Positions 17,077 through 25,340 of a DNA stretch of 44,543 bases are shown piece by piece. Location: NCBI GenBank assembly GCA_039819545.1, contig JBCBRS010000024.1:1-44543 (forward strand), written 5' to 3'. This DNA is from CALLPQ01 sp039819545. Its GTDB lineage: Bacteria; Pseudomonadota; Alphaproteobacteria; Caulobacterales; Parvularculaceae. The notes below the pieces were generated by a model, which was not told the origin of the DNA, made no database searches, and was given only the letters and a program-made list of their open reading frames with translations. The stretch's first letter is position 1. Each line of letters starts with the position of its first letter. A program made the position numbers and the translations under genes.

Positions 17077-17496
17077 ATGAAAACCATCAAGACCTATTAC
17101 GGGCCGGAGCAGGCGATGACGGCGCTGAGCCTGCTTCATGCCCACGGAATTGAGGCGCGCCTCCTTGACGGGGCAACGCTCTCCGTTCTGCCGCTCGATA
17201 GTGTGGCGCTCGGCGGCTATCGGCTGGCGGTCCCAGAAGCGGCGGCGGCCCAATCCCTTGATCTGTTGACAGAGCACGACGCCCCCGGCCCCGCACCGGA
17301 GGGGCGCGCCTATTTCGGCGATGAGTATGACGCCGACTGGATGGCCCAGCGCGCCCTGAACCGGCAACGGGCACGGCGCATCCTCATCGCCCTGGGCCTG
17401 TTTATTATTGCCGGGGTGATCGCGAATGTGGTGACCGGCGTCACCCGCCGTCCCGAGCCTTCCGTGGCCCCTGACCCGCCCTGGGTCGGTGGATAA
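17077..17496 (+). CDS. DUF2007 domain membrane protein, 139 aa
   Basis: Residues 1-70 (MKTIKTYYGPEQAMTALSLL, HGIEARLLDG, YRLAVPEAAAAQSLDLL) fit the small DUF2007 putative signal-transducing domain, a ferredoxin-like alpha/beta fold. A linker and one membrane segment near residues 102-122 (ILIALGLFIIAGVIANVV) follow, with a short proline-rich tail. It is probably anchored in the inner membrane with the domain in the cytoplasm. No specific role is known. It lies in its own small transcription unit after rlmB. Confidence 0.75.
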   Translation: MKTIKTYYGPEQAMTALSLLHAHGIEARLLDGATLSVLPLDSVALGGYRLAVPEAAAAQSLDLLTEHDAPGPAPEGRAYFGDEYDADWMAQRALNRQRARRILIALGLFIIAGVIANVVTGVTRRPEPSVAPDPPWVGG

Positions 17497-17625
17497 TCCT
17501 TATTGAATACCGCCGCGATTATAGAGAGAATATTCTCCTCGAATTTCCCGCAGGACAGCGATATACCGAAAGCAACGACTGCGGTATTCACACCGCGCAT
17601 CTGATCATGAAGGGGACCCCAACCC

Positions 17626-18297
17626 ATGACGACCTCCACGAAAACACCAGTAAAAACGTCCGCGAAAGCGATACTCGCCGCAACAGTGCTAAGCTTGAGC
17701 ACCGCCGCGTGCTCCAGCGTTTATTACGGCACACTTGAGCAATTCGGCGTGGAAAAACGCGACGTCCTCGTGGACCGCGTTAAAGATGCCCGTGCAGAAC
17801 AGGCCGACGCGCAAGAAGTTTTTACCTCTGCACTCGATGAATTTCGCTCCCTCGTGGATGTTGATGGCGGTGCACTGGAGAAAAAATATGACCGGCTGAG
17901 CACATCCTATGACCGGTCCAAGAAACAGGCCGCAGACGTCCGTAAGCGGATTAACGATGTTGAAACGGTGGGCAACAAGCTCTTTCGGGAGTGGGAAAAA
18001 GAGCTGAAGCTTTATGAAAGCGCGGATCTGCGCCGACGCAGCGAGAGGCAGCTTGATCTGACCCGTACGGAATATACCCGCCTTGTCAGCGCCATGAATA
18101 AGGCCGCCGACCGCATGGGCCCGGTGCTTGAACTCTATGAGGATCAGGTCTTGTTCTTGAAACATAACCTTAACGCGCGGGCGATCTCCTCCCTTGATGC
18201 GGAACGCATCAAAATCGAGAGCCGTGTGAATGATCTCATTGAGGAAATGAACACCGCCATCGCAGAGGCTGACGCGTTTATTGCGACCATGGGGTAA
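17626..18297 (+). CDS. DUF2959 lipoprotein, 223 aa
   Basis: The N-terminus is a signal peptide with a lipobox-like end (LSLSTAACSS, Cys at about residue 29), so the mature protein is probably an envelope lipoprotein. The rest matches DUF2959 throughout: YYGTLEQFGVEKRDVLVDRV, a long coiled coil, KLFREWEKELKLYESADLRR, then VLFLKHNLNARAISSLDAER near the C-terminus. The family's function is not established; its helical bundle suggests a structural or binding role in the periplasm. The length of 223 is normal. Confidence 0.85.
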   Translation: MTTSTKTPVKTSAKAILAATVLSLSTAACSSVYYGTLEQFGVEKRDVLVDRVKDARAEQADAQEVFTSALDEFRSLVDVDGGALEKKYDRLSTSYDRSKKQAADVRKRINDVETVGNKLFREWEKELKLYESADLRRRSERQLDLTRTEYTRLVSAMNKAADRMGPVLELYEDQVLFLKHNLNARAISSLDAERIKIESRVNDLIEEMNTAIAEADAFIATMG

Positions 18298-18614
18298 GGC
18301 TTGGGCGCGACTGTAGACCTGATAGAGAGTAGAGCGCGTTCACAAAAAGTGTGATCTTCGATGGTTCCCATCCACCGACTTGGGTTCGAACGCGCGAACC
18401 CTAAAAAATCTTGACGGCGTTTTTGATTCAAGAAAAAGGTAACGCAGTCTAACCTTTGCGCAACCCGAGCTGGTGGCCACGGTTTGGGCCAATCCTTTCC
18501 CTGAAGACTGGAACTGACCGCGCGTTGATGCTGTCAGCTTAGAAATCGATGGGCTAATCAAAAAAAGACTGGGATAGTTATCCCCGCTTGTGGGGCCGGA
18601 CCTATGGTGGTCCC
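18298..18614 (+). other. intergenic region containing the dispersed 120-bp repeat
   Basis: This 317-base gap holds one copy of a structured repeat (18331-18450), described separately. The remaining bases up to 18614 show no gene or terminator that I can support. Confidence 0.5.
18331..18450 (+). repeat. 120-bp dispersed structured repeat, copy A
   Basis: This stretch is about 85 percent identical by eye to the reverse complement of 34487-34606. Shared blocks include AAGTGTGATC, CGATGGTTCCCATCCA, CGACTTGGGTTC and AAAAAGGTAACGCA. Copy A contains the hairpin GGGTTCG-AACGCG-CGAACCC. It carries no coding capacity. It may be a non-autonomous element or a conserved small RNA family; no target duplication is obvious. 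Confidence 0.8.
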
Positions 18615-19319
18615 ATGACGTCACTTGCCCGCCACTACCCTCGTGATCGCGCCTTACGCCCGCCCTGTCGACGGTTGCGGGTGATGCTGCGCTTTGCGGA
18701 CTTTTGCATGGATCTCGGGCTCTATCTGATCGCGCAACGTCCGTTCCCCGACAATGCGAAAAAAACATCGCAGGTCATCCGCGCGGCCAACCGCATCTGC
18801 AAAGCGGGCGCACGGTTACTGGCCTATGTGGAAAACCCCGCGCCGGCGAAATCGGGGGGTGCGCCAGACAACACGCCAGCGGTCACTGCACGCCGATCAA
18901 GACTCGTCAAGCAAGACGTACCGTTCGGCGAGATAACGCCTGCACCCGGGAACCGGTCTCTTCAAAAAAGACCGCCACGTGTTCCCCAGAAAACGATTGA
19001 GCAAACCGCGATCAATGCGAACGCCCTTGCCCGCCGCATTGACGATAGAACCAAGGCCATGATCGCGCGCGACCAGCATTTGCGATTTGGCGAGGGAGCG
19101 CGACTGGTGCGTTCAGCGCCTGTTGAACCAAGCATGCCCCCACCAGCAATAGAGCCGCCAGACGACCCGTCCGCCCCCCTCCCCCCTGATTTTTGGGATC
19201 AAGCCCCTGGCGTTGCTTCTGTCCCGCCCGATCACCGTCATAATGTCCGTGCACGACGCCACCCATCGCGCAAACTGCCAGACACCCCGCCCCCATGGCC
19301 CCCGCCTTCGCGAGAGTGA
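18615..19319 (+). CDS. hypothetical protein with disordered C-terminus, 234 aa
   Basis: ATG 18615 begins a 234-residue protein; a GTG nine codons earlier is an alternative start. The first 75 residues are helical and basic (RLRVMLRFADFCMDLGLYLI, VIRAANRICKAGARLLAYVE). The rest is largely Pro/Arg/Asp-rich and likely disordered, apart from a short helix (AINANALARRIDDRTKAMIA). No signal peptide or known domain is seen. Codon usage matches the neighbours. I do not recognise it and give it moderate confidence because low-complexity frames can be spurious. Confidence 0.5.
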   Translation: MTSLARHYPRDRALRPPCRRLRVMLRFADFCMDLGLYLIAQRPFPDNAKKTSQVIRAANRICKAGARLLAYVENPAPAKSGGAPDNTPAVTARRSRLVKQDVPFGEITPAPGNRSLQKRPPRVPQKTIEQTAINANALARRIDDRTKAMIARDQHLRFGEGARLVRSAPVEPSMPPPAIEPPDDPSAPLPPDFWDQAPGVASVPPDHRHNVRARRHPSRKLPDTPPPWPPPSRE

Positions 19320-19706
19320 GACCCGCTAAGAATAAAATCCGTATTCCCGGGCAAGCGTAGCGCCGCCCCGGGATCTGTTGATGCATTCTGCGTACCCAAA
19401 TGAGAAGACCCCGGATCAAGTCCGGGGATACGGCGTAATTGTCTAAGCTTTAGGTCGTATTCCCGGGCAAGCGTAGCGCTGACCCGGGACCTGTTGATAC
19501 ATTCTCCGTACCCAAATTAGAAGACCCCGGATCAAGTCCGGGGACACGGCGTATGCATCGGAAATAGAATCCGTATTCCCGAGCAAGCGTAGCGCCGACC
19601 CGGGATCTGTATCCACAGACTTTGACCCTGTTGAGACAGTTGCCGTATCAAGCCGTGAGATATGGCCAAGGTTGCTAAGCCCCGGGACAAGGGTATGTAT
19701 CTAATC
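19320..19706 (+). other. intergenic repeat region downstream of phaR
   Basis: This 387-base gap lies where the gene at 18615 and phaR converge. It is almost filled by the 116-bp tandem repeat array at 19341-19608. The remaining bases near phaR show no gene. Confidence 0.7.
19341..19608 (+). repeat. tandem array of an alphaproteobacterial palindromic repeat
   Basis: Two full units and one partial unit repeat every 116 bases, starting near 19341, 19457 and 19573. Each unit begins GTATTCCCGGGCAAGCGTAGC. The full units contain the perfect 19-base palindrome CCCCGGATCAAGTCCGGGG at 19409-19427 and 19525-19543, followed by AYACGGCGTA. This palindrome is a widespread intergenic element of Alphaproteobacteria, usually in 3' regions, as here between convergent genes. 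Strong secondary structure could serve as a transcription end. Confidence 0.9.
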
Positions 19707-20399
19707 CTAATCGGCTTCCATTCTGGCCAGCTTGGCCTTCAGCGCTTCAAGCTCGCGTTTCACATCGTCAACGGTCTCTTCACCGGTATCGCCCTGACCA
19801 GGCGCGGGCGGGGTAAAGGGGGCGCCCATGGCGGAGAAGCCCTGCATGCCCGGGATGGACGAGGAGAACATCTTCATCGCCTGCTCATACATGGCCATGT
19901 TTTTGCGCACGCTATCTTCAAACAGCTTGTAGCCCGGATTTTGACCTAGCGTCTGGTCCAATTGCTGGCGCAGCTCTTCCTGGTTGCGGGCAAAGCTGTC
20001 CATGCTCATTTCGAGATAAGACGGCACGTAGCTTTGCATACTGTCGCCATAAAATTTGATTAGCTGGCGGAGGAATTGAACAGGTAAGAGATTTTGTCCC
20101 TTGTTCTCTTGCTCAAAGATAATCTGTGTCAGGACAGTACGGGTAATATCATCGCCGGACTTGGCGTCAAAGACCACAAAATCCTGGCCAGCTTTGACCA
20201 GCTCCGACAGAAAATCCAGCGTCACGTATGAACTGGTGGCCGTATTGTAGAGCCGCCGGTTCGCATATTTTTTGATGACGATAAAGCCATCACCATCAGG
20301 GCCCCGACCGGTTTTAGGTCCTGTCCCGTTTACGCCTGCGGTTTTCTTGCGCGGACCCGTGCGGCCGTCAGTTTTTTTCTCGGTTGTTTGCTCGCTCAC
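19707..20399 (-). CDS. phaR: polyhydroxyalkanoate synthesis repressor PhaR
   Basis: PhaR is a DNA-binding and PHA-granule-sensing repressor of phasin and PHA genes. The conserved N-terminal domain appears as IVIKKYANRRLYNTATSSYV, then LDFLSELVKAGQDFVVFDAK and DITRTVLTQIIFEQE, followed by the PHB-accumulation regulatory domain LLPVQFLRQLIKFYGDSMQS. The C-terminus ends in a leucine/lysine coiled coil (VDDVKRELEALKAKLARMEA). A basic, Gly/Lys/Thr-rich leader precedes the domain. I choose GTG 20399 (230 aa) because AAAGGAA lies just upstream; the frame could extend to 20576, but that would overlap the phaA promoter. It diverges from phaA, the standard alphaproteobacterial layout. Confidence 0.92.
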   Translation of the reverse strand: MSEQTTEKKTDGRTGPRKKTAGVNGTGPKTGRGPDGDGFIVIKKYANRRLYNTATSSYVTLDFLSELVKAGQDFVVFDAKSGDDITRTVLTQIIFEQENKGQNLLPVQFLRQLIKFYGDSMQSYVPSYLEMSMDSFARNQEELRQQLDQTLGQNPGYKLFEDSVRKNMAMYEQAMKMFSSSIPGMQGFSAMGAPFTPPAPGQGDTGEETVDDVKRELEALKAKLARMEAD

Positions 20400-20439
20400 C
20401 GCACATTCCTTTATTTTCAGAGGTTGAACATACCGCATT

Positions 20440-20455
20440 TTGTGCACCTGCACAA
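20440..20455. promoter_or_regulatory. palindromic operator candidate between phaR and phaA
   Basis: TTGTGCA-CC-TGCACAA is a perfect inverted repeat with two central bases. It lies about 40 bases upstream of the phaR GTG and 138 bases upstream of the phaA ATG. PhaR of related bacteria binds TGC/GCA-containing sites, so this is a good candidate for autoregulation and for control of phaAB. It is inferred from position and sequence only. Confidence 0.5.
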
Positions 20456-20593
20456 ACGCATGGTGCGCCTTCACAAAACACGCACGCAAGATCGCCAGGT
20501 GGTTGTTTCGCAGGGGCAGGAATGTCAGAACACGCGCGCACTTTGTTAACGCCGATAAAGCGGCGTTTAGGCCCATTATGGAAGGAGAATTTG

Positions 20594-21769
20594 ATGACTG
20601 ACGTGATCATTGCATCGGCGGCACGCACCGCCATTGGCGCATTTGGCGGCAGCCTCGCGAGCGTGCCAGCAGCTGAGTTGGGCCGAACGGTGATCGCGGA
20701 CGCCATGGCCCGCGCAGGCATTGAAGGCGCGGATGTGGACGAAACCATCATGGGCCACGTGCTGCAGGCGGCCCAGGGCCAGAACACCGCCCGCCAGGCC
20801 AGCCTGAATGCCGGTATCCCGCAGGAACGTCCCGCCGCGACCATCAACCAGGTTTGCGGCTCCGGCCTGCGCACGGTGGCCATGGCCGCCCAGGCAATTC
20901 GCGTTGGTGATGCGCGGATAGTTGTGGCGGGCGGTCATGAAAACATGTCCATGGCCCCCCACGCGGCGCACCTGCGCGATGGGACAAAAATGGGTGCCAT
21001 GACCCACGAAGACACCATGATCAAAGACGGCCTGTGGGATGCCTTCAACAATTACCATATGGGCCAGACCGCAGAAAATCTTGCCGAGAAATACCAGATC
21101 ACCCGCGAAGAACAGGACGCCTTTGCAGTGGCCAGTCAGAACAAGGCCGAGGCCGCCCGCGACGCCGGTCGCTTCGCCGAGGAAATCACGCCCGTGACGA
21201 TCAAGCATCGCAAGGGCGATATCACCTTTGACCGCGATGAATATATCCGTGACGGCGCGACGGTGGACGGCGTCGCCAAGCTGCGCCCCGCTTTCGTGCG
21301 CGATGGCGGCACCGTCACGGCGGCCAACGCCTCCGGCCTCAATGACGGGGCGGCGGCCATGGTGATCATGAACGCCGACGAAGCAGCAAGCCGGACTATC
21401 GAACCGCTGGCGCGAATCGTCTCCGCCGCCCATTGCGGGGTGGACCCCTCCATCATGGGCATCGGCCCGGCACCAGCCTCGCGTTTGGCGCTGGAGAAAG
21501 CAGGCTGGACCCTTGATGAAGTCGACCTGATTGAAGCTAATGAGGCTTTTGCCGCGCAAGCCCTGTCCGTCGGTAAGGAACTTGGTTGGGATGCGGACAA
21601 AGTCAACGTGAATGGCGGCGCCATCGCCCTTGGCCATCCCATCGGCGCGTCGGGCACGCGGATCCTCACCACGCTGATCCACGAAATGAAACGCCGGGAT
21701 GTGCACAAGGGCCTTGCCACATTGTGCATTGGTGGCGGCATGGGTATCGCCATGTGCGTTGAGCGGTAA
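20594..21769 (+). CDS. phaA: acetyl-CoA C-acetyltransferase (beta-ketothiolase)
   Basis: PhaA condenses two acetyl-CoA to acetoacetyl-CoA, the first step of polyhydroxybutyrate synthesis, in the cytoplasm. The 391-residue length is normal. Catalytic residues are visible: Cys88 in VCGSGLR, His348 in GHPIGASG and Cys378 in CIGGGMG. The ATG at 20594 follows GAAGGAG by eight bases; the open frame extends upstream to 20384, but that part is the promoter region and antisense to phaR. phaB follows 44 bases later in the same operon. No PHA synthase is in the window. Confidence 0.95.
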   Translation: MTDVIIASAARTAIGAFGGSLASVPAAELGRTVIADAMARAGIEGADVDETIMGHVLQAAQGQNTARQASLNAGIPQERPAATINQVCGSGLRTVAMAAQAIRVGDARIVVAGGHENMSMAPHAAHLRDGTKMGAMTHEDTMIKDGLWDAFNNYHMGQTAENLAEKYQITREEQDAFAVASQNKAEAARDAGRFAEEITPVTIKHRKGDITFDRDEYIRDGATVDGVAKLRPAFVRDGGTVTAANASGLNDGAAAMVIMNADEAASRTIEPLARIVSAAHCGVDPSIMGIGPAPASRLALEKAGWTLDEVDLIEANEAFAAQALSVGKELGWDADKVNVNGGAIALGHPIGASGTRILTTLIHEMKRRDVHKGLATLCIGGGMGIAMCVER

Positions 21770-21813
21770 TACAAAGCATAATCAATATACAGAATAAATA
21801 TAAGGAGGAACCC

Positions 21814-22539
21814 ATGAGCAGAACAGCAATCGTCACCGGCGGCACCCGCGGCATTGGTAAAGCCATTTCCCTCGGCCTGAAAAATGCGGGTATCACCGTC
21901 ACCGCAACCTATGCAGGCAATGATGCAGCCGCGTCAGCCTTCAAAGAAGAGACCGGGATCAATGTCGCCAAATGGGATGTGGGTGACTACGATGCCTGTA
22001 TCGCGGGGATCAAAGATGTGGAGGGCGCGCAGGGCGCCACGGATATCCTCGTGAACAATGCGGGCATCACCCGCGACGGGTTCTTCCACAAAATGTCCGT
22101 GGACAAATGGCGTCAGGTCATGTCGGCCGATCTTGATTCGGTTTTCAACATGACCCACGGCGTCTTTGGCGGCATGCGCGACCGCGGCTTTGGCCGTATC
22201 GTGAATATTTCCTCCATCAATGGCCAAAAAGGTCAGGCGGGTCAGACCAACTATTCCGCTGCCAAAGCCGGCATGATCGGCTTTACCCGCGCGCTGGCCC
22301 AGGAGGGTGCCCGCAAAGGCATCACCGTCAACGCCATCGCACCGGGCTACATCAACACCGAAATGGTCGGCGCCATGGACCAGAAAGTTCTCGATAGTAT
22401 CGTTGCGGGCATCCCCATTGGCCGCCTCGGCGAAGCCGACGAAATCGCCCGCTGCGTCACGTTCCTGTGCGATGACAATGCCGGCTTTATCACCGGCGCT
22501 GTGATGACGGCGAATGGAGGTCAGTATATTGCGGCGTAG
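21814..22539 (+). CDS. phaB: acetoacetyl-CoA reductase, SDR family
   Basis: PhaB reduces acetoacetyl-CoA to (R)-3-hydroxybutyryl-CoA with NADPH. It is a 241-residue short-chain dehydrogenase with the TGGTRGIG cofactor loop at residues 8-15, NNAG at about 87-90, the active Ser in NISSINGQKG and Tyr147-x3-Lys151 (YSAAK). APGYINTEMV is typical of PhaB/FabG. A strong AAGGAGG ribosome site precedes ATG 21814. FabG is the close alternative, but position behind phaA favours PhaB. An intrinsic terminator follows the stop. Confidence 0.93.
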   Translation: MSRTAIVTGGTRGIGKAISLGLKNAGITVTATYAGNDAAASAFKEETGINVAKWDVGDYDACIAGIKDVEGAQGATDILVNNAGITRDGFFHKMSVDKWRQVMSADLDSVFNMTHGVFGGMRDRGFGRIVNISSINGQKGQAGQTNYSAAKAGMIGFTRALAQEGARKGITVNAIAPGYINTEMVGAMDQKVLDSIVAGIPIGRLGEADEIARCVTFLCDDNAGFITGAVMTANGGQYIAA

Positions 22540-22566
22540 GCTGACGACCTTATTGATTACACGAAG

Positions 22567-22595
22567 AAAAAGCGGCAGTTTCTGCCGCTTTTTTT
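22567..22595 (+). terminator. intrinsic terminator of the phaAB operon
   Basis: The stem AAAAGCGGCAG pairs with CTGCCGCTTTT around a tiny TTT loop and continues into a T-run ending near 22595. It lies 28 bases after the phaB stop. Confidence 0.9.
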
Positions 22596-22747
22596 GTGCT
22601 CTGATTTTTACCCGGCAGTTTGCCCTTGCAATCTTCGCCATTTTTGTATATACATTGCACAGACGTTGCATCACGTGATGGGGTCGTCTGACTTGTTTTG
22701 CTTTGCCACAGTCTTGCGTTGGTGCGGCCACTAACCGGGGGTTTCCC

Positions 22748-22960
22748 ATGGCGAAAACCGAGACCGACGCGGGCAAGAAACGCAAAAAGAAAAACAAGAA
22801 GGACAGCCAATTGGTCATCCGGATTAGTACCGAAGACCGGGACGGTTTCATCGCGTTATGTGACGATCTGGACACCAGCGCGGCGCGAGAGATCCGCGGA
22901 TTTATCAAGGACTTTATGCGTCAACATCAAAAAGTGGGCGCAAAAGAAAACAGCGATTGA
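22748..22960 (+). CDS. small ribbon-helix-helix-like protein, 70 aa
   Basis: ATG 22748 begins a 70-residue protein. A very lysine-rich head (KKRKKKNKKD) is followed by a segment resembling a ribbon-helix-helix fold: strand SQLVIRIS, helix TEDRDGFIALCDDL, then helix SAAREIRGFIKDFMRQHQ. Such proteins bind DNA as dimers through the strand. An in-frame ATG at 22703 lacks a ribosome site. It is followed 44 bases later by another lysine-rich small gene. A DNA-binding or nucleoid-associated role is plausible by fold and charge, not proven. Confidence 0.6.
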   Translation: MAKTETDAGKKRKKKNKKDSQLVIRISTEDRDGFIALCDDLDTSAAREIRGFIKDFMRQHQKVGAKENSD

Positions 22961-23004
22961 TCCGCCCTTCCGGCAAAGCGCTTTTTGAATCGTAAGGAAA
23001 ACCC

Positions 23005-23121
23005 ATGTCTAAGAAAAAAATCTCTTCCCTGAAAAAAGAAATCAAAAGCCGCAAAAAGCGGATTGCGCGTCAGGAAACAAAACTGAAAAAAGCCAAAAAG
23101 GCGCTGAAAAAAGCGGCGTAA
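23005..23121 (+). CDS. lysine/alanine-rich 38-aa protein, histone-H1-tail-like
   Basis: ATG 23005, eight bases after AAGGAAA, opens a 38-residue ORF that is about 45 percent lysine (KKKISSLKKEIKSRKKRIAR, then KKAKKALKKAA). It is predicted to be one amphipathic helix or coiled coil and resembles histone-H1-like tails. A strong hairpin terminator follows, which supports expression. Together with the preceding ribbon-helix-helix-like gene it may form a nucleoid-binding pair; this is inference from composition. Confidence 0.6.
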   Translation: MSKKKISSLKKEIKSRKKRIARQETKLKKAKKALKKAA

Positions 23122-23154
23122 GCCAAGTCGGCGATTCAGTTCGTATTTCAATCA

Positions 23155-23189
23155 CCGCCGCAGCCGGGTATTCGGCGCGGCGGCTTTTT
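23155..23189 (+). terminator. intrinsic terminator after the lysine-rich gene
   Basis: CCGCCGC pairs with GCGGCGG, with an inner GCCG/CGGC stem, and is followed by CTTTTT. It lies 33 bases after the stop at 23121 and separates the small genes from thrS. Confidence 0.8.
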
Positions 23190-23335
23190 CCGTTTTAGAG
23201 CGCGGGCCGCCGAAGCAGGCACCTGTTGCTGTGCCGCTCCTGCCCTTGACGTGGCTGCAATCCTCATACAAGCGATAGTCCCGCGAAGATAAGGCCCTTT
23301 CCACTGTGGGGCTGACCGAAGGATGTAAAGCAGCC

Positions 23336-25339
23336 ATGGTTGCCATTACGCTGCCCGATGGGGCCGTGAGAAAATTTGATGGACCAGTCACCGGACTTGC
23401 CCTTGCCGAGGACATTTCCAAGTCGCTCGCCAAGAAAGCCATTGCAGTCAAAGTTGATGGCGATCTGACCGATCTTTTTGCGCCGATCGAACATGATGCA
23501 ACGATTGAAATCGTCACCCGCCAGGGCGACGATGCGCTGGAGCTCGTACGCCATGATGCGGCGCACCTGTTGGCGCAAGCAGTGCAGGATCTTTTTCCCG
23601 GCACGCAGGTCACCATCGGCCCGGTGATTGACGATGGCTTCTACTATGACTTTGCCCGCGACGAGCCTTTTTCCACGGACGACTTTGAGCGCATCGAAAA
23701 GCGCATGGCTGAACTCGTCGATGCCGACCTTGCCACCCATAAAAAAGTGTTGCCGCGCGATGAGGCCATCGCCCATTTTGAGGCGCTGGGCGAAAGCTAT
23801 AAAGCCGAACTGATCCGCGATTTACCCGAAAATGAAGAGATTAAGGTATACTACCATGGTGACTGGCATGACCTATGCCGGGGGCCCCATCTTCCGTCGA
23901 CGAAGCATATTGGCAAAGCCTTCAAATTGATGAAACTTGCCGGTGCCTATTGGCGGGGCGATAGTAAGAATGCGCAGCTGCAGCGGATTTACGGTACCGC
24001 CTGGCTGAATGAAAAAGACCTCAAGGCCTATCTCCACCGTTTGGAGGAAGCAGAAAAACGCGACCACCGCAAACTGGGCCGCGAGCTTGATCTTTTTCAC
24101 CTGCAAGAAGAGGCACAAGGCTCAGTGTTCTGGCACGCCAAGGGCTATGTGATCTGGCTGATGCTGGAGGCGTACATCCGTCGCCGCCTCGCCGATGCAG
24201 GGTATGCGGAGGTCAAGACCCCGCAACTTCTGGATGCGAAGTTCTGGGAACAGTCTGGCCACTGGGCAAAGTTTCGTGAAAATATGTTTGTTGTCCCGGA
24301 TGAAGTACCGTCTACGGATGATGATCAGCCGATGATCTCCGCCGATGCTAAACTCATGGCAATCAAGCCCATGAACTGTCCGGCCCATGTGCAGATTTTT
24401 CGGCAAGGCGTTAAATCCTACCGCGACCTGCCCATCCGCATGGCCGAGTTCGGCTGCTGTCACCGGAATGAGGCCCATGGCGCGCTTCACGGGCTCATGC
24501 GTGTCCGTCAGATGACGCAGGATGATGCGCATATCTTCTGCCGCGAGGACCAGGTTACAGATGAAGCGATTGCTTTTTGTGATCTTCTGCATACGGTCTA
24601 TAAGGATCTCGGCTTCGAAGAGGTTGCCATCAAACTTGCCACCCGGCCGCAAGTGCGCGCCGGTGACGATACTGTCTGGGACCGTGCAGAGGCAGGTCTG
24701 GAAGAGGCGTTGAAGCGTGCCGATTTGCAGTATGAAGTCACCCCCGGCGAAGGCGCCTTTTATGGTCCAAAGTTGGAATTCCATCTCAAAGACGCCATTG
24801 GCCGGTCCTGGCAATGCGGGACATTGCAACTCGATTTTGTCCTCCCCGACCGTCTTGATGCGTCGTACGTGGACGAGGCGGGCGCACGCCAACGGCCCGT
24901 CATGCTTCACCGCGCCATTCTGGGCTCGCTGGAACGGTTCATCGGTATTCTGATCGAAAACTACGCGGGCAAAATGCCGTTCTGGATGGCACCGACGCAA
25001 GTCGTTGTTGCCACCATCACCTCCGACGTTGACGACTATGCGCACGACGTTGTGGCGGCCCTGCGCGCGCGCGGTCTACGCGTCGAAATTGATACGCGTA
25101 ATGAGAAAATCAATTACAAAGTCCGAGAGCATTCCTATCAAAAAGTACCCGTGATTGCTGTAATTGGTGGTAAGGAAAAAGAGGGTCGCAAACTCTCGCT
25201 GCGCCGTCTTGGCTCCCAGGGTCAGCAGATTGTTTCCCTTGAAGAGGCGCTGGACACCCTTGGGCAGGATGCGCTACCCCCGGATCAGAAGCGTTCTGAT
25301 CACGCGACCGCTGGCCACGGCACAGCGGCTCACGGCTGA
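23336..25339 (+). CDS. thrS: threonyl-tRNA synthetase
   Basis: ThrS charges tRNA-Thr. The 667-residue length is usual. Order of domains: TGS domain (ITLPDGAVRKFDGPVTG onward), editing domain with the HDAAHLLAQAV and YYHGDWHDLCRGPHL motifs, class II catalytic core with the zinc-ligand Cys348 in KPMNCPAHV, RMAEFGCCHRNEAHGALHGL (motif 2), GAFYGPKLEF and the motif 3 segment LHRAILGSLERF, then the anticodon-binding domain. A His/Ala-rich tail (ATAGHGTAAHG) extends past the normal end. ATG 23336 follows AAGGA by about 11 bases; an in-frame start at 23306 is less likely. The next gene starts one base after the stop. Confidence 0.96.
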   Translation: MVAITLPDGAVRKFDGPVTGLALAEDISKSLAKKAIAVKVDGDLTDLFAPIEHDATIEIVTRQGDDALELVRHDAAHLLAQAVQDLFPGTQVTIGPVIDDGFYYDFARDEPFSTDDFERIEKRMAELVDADLATHKKVLPRDEAIAHFEALGESYKAELIRDLPENEEIKVYYHGDWHDLCRGPHLPSTKHIGKAFKLMKLAGAYWRGDSKNAQLQRIYGTAWLNEKDLKAYLHRLEEAEKRDHRKLGRELDLFHLQEEAQGSVFWHAKGYVIWLMLEAYIRRRLADAGYAEVKTPQLLDAKFWEQSGHWAKFRENMFVVPDEVPSTDDDQPMISADAKLMAIKPMNCPAHVQIFRQGVKSYRDLPIRMAEFGCCHRNEAHGALHGLMRVRQMTQDDAHIFCREDQVTDEAIAFCDLLHTVYKDLGFEEVAIKLATRPQVRAGDDTVWDRAEAGLEEALKRADLQYEVTPGEGAFYGPKLEFHLKDAIGRSWQCGTLQLDFVLPDRLDASYVDEAGARQRPVMLHRAILGSLERFIGILIENYAGKMPFWMAPTQVVVATITSDVDDYAHDVVAALRARGLRVEIDTRNEKINYKVREHSYQKVPVIAVIGGKEKEGRKLSLRRLGSQGQQIVSLEEALDTLGQDALPPDQKRSDHATAGHGTAAHG

Positions 25340-25340
25340 T

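Noticed and set aside
19341..19608. CRISPR array
   Set aside because: The repeat unit is 116 bases including the supposed spacers, which are themselves conserved, and there are no cas genes.
20576..21706. 376-codon minus-strand frame opposite phaA
   Set aside because: phaA carries all catalytic residues in the plus frame; the antisense frame has no family motifs and is a high-GC shadow.
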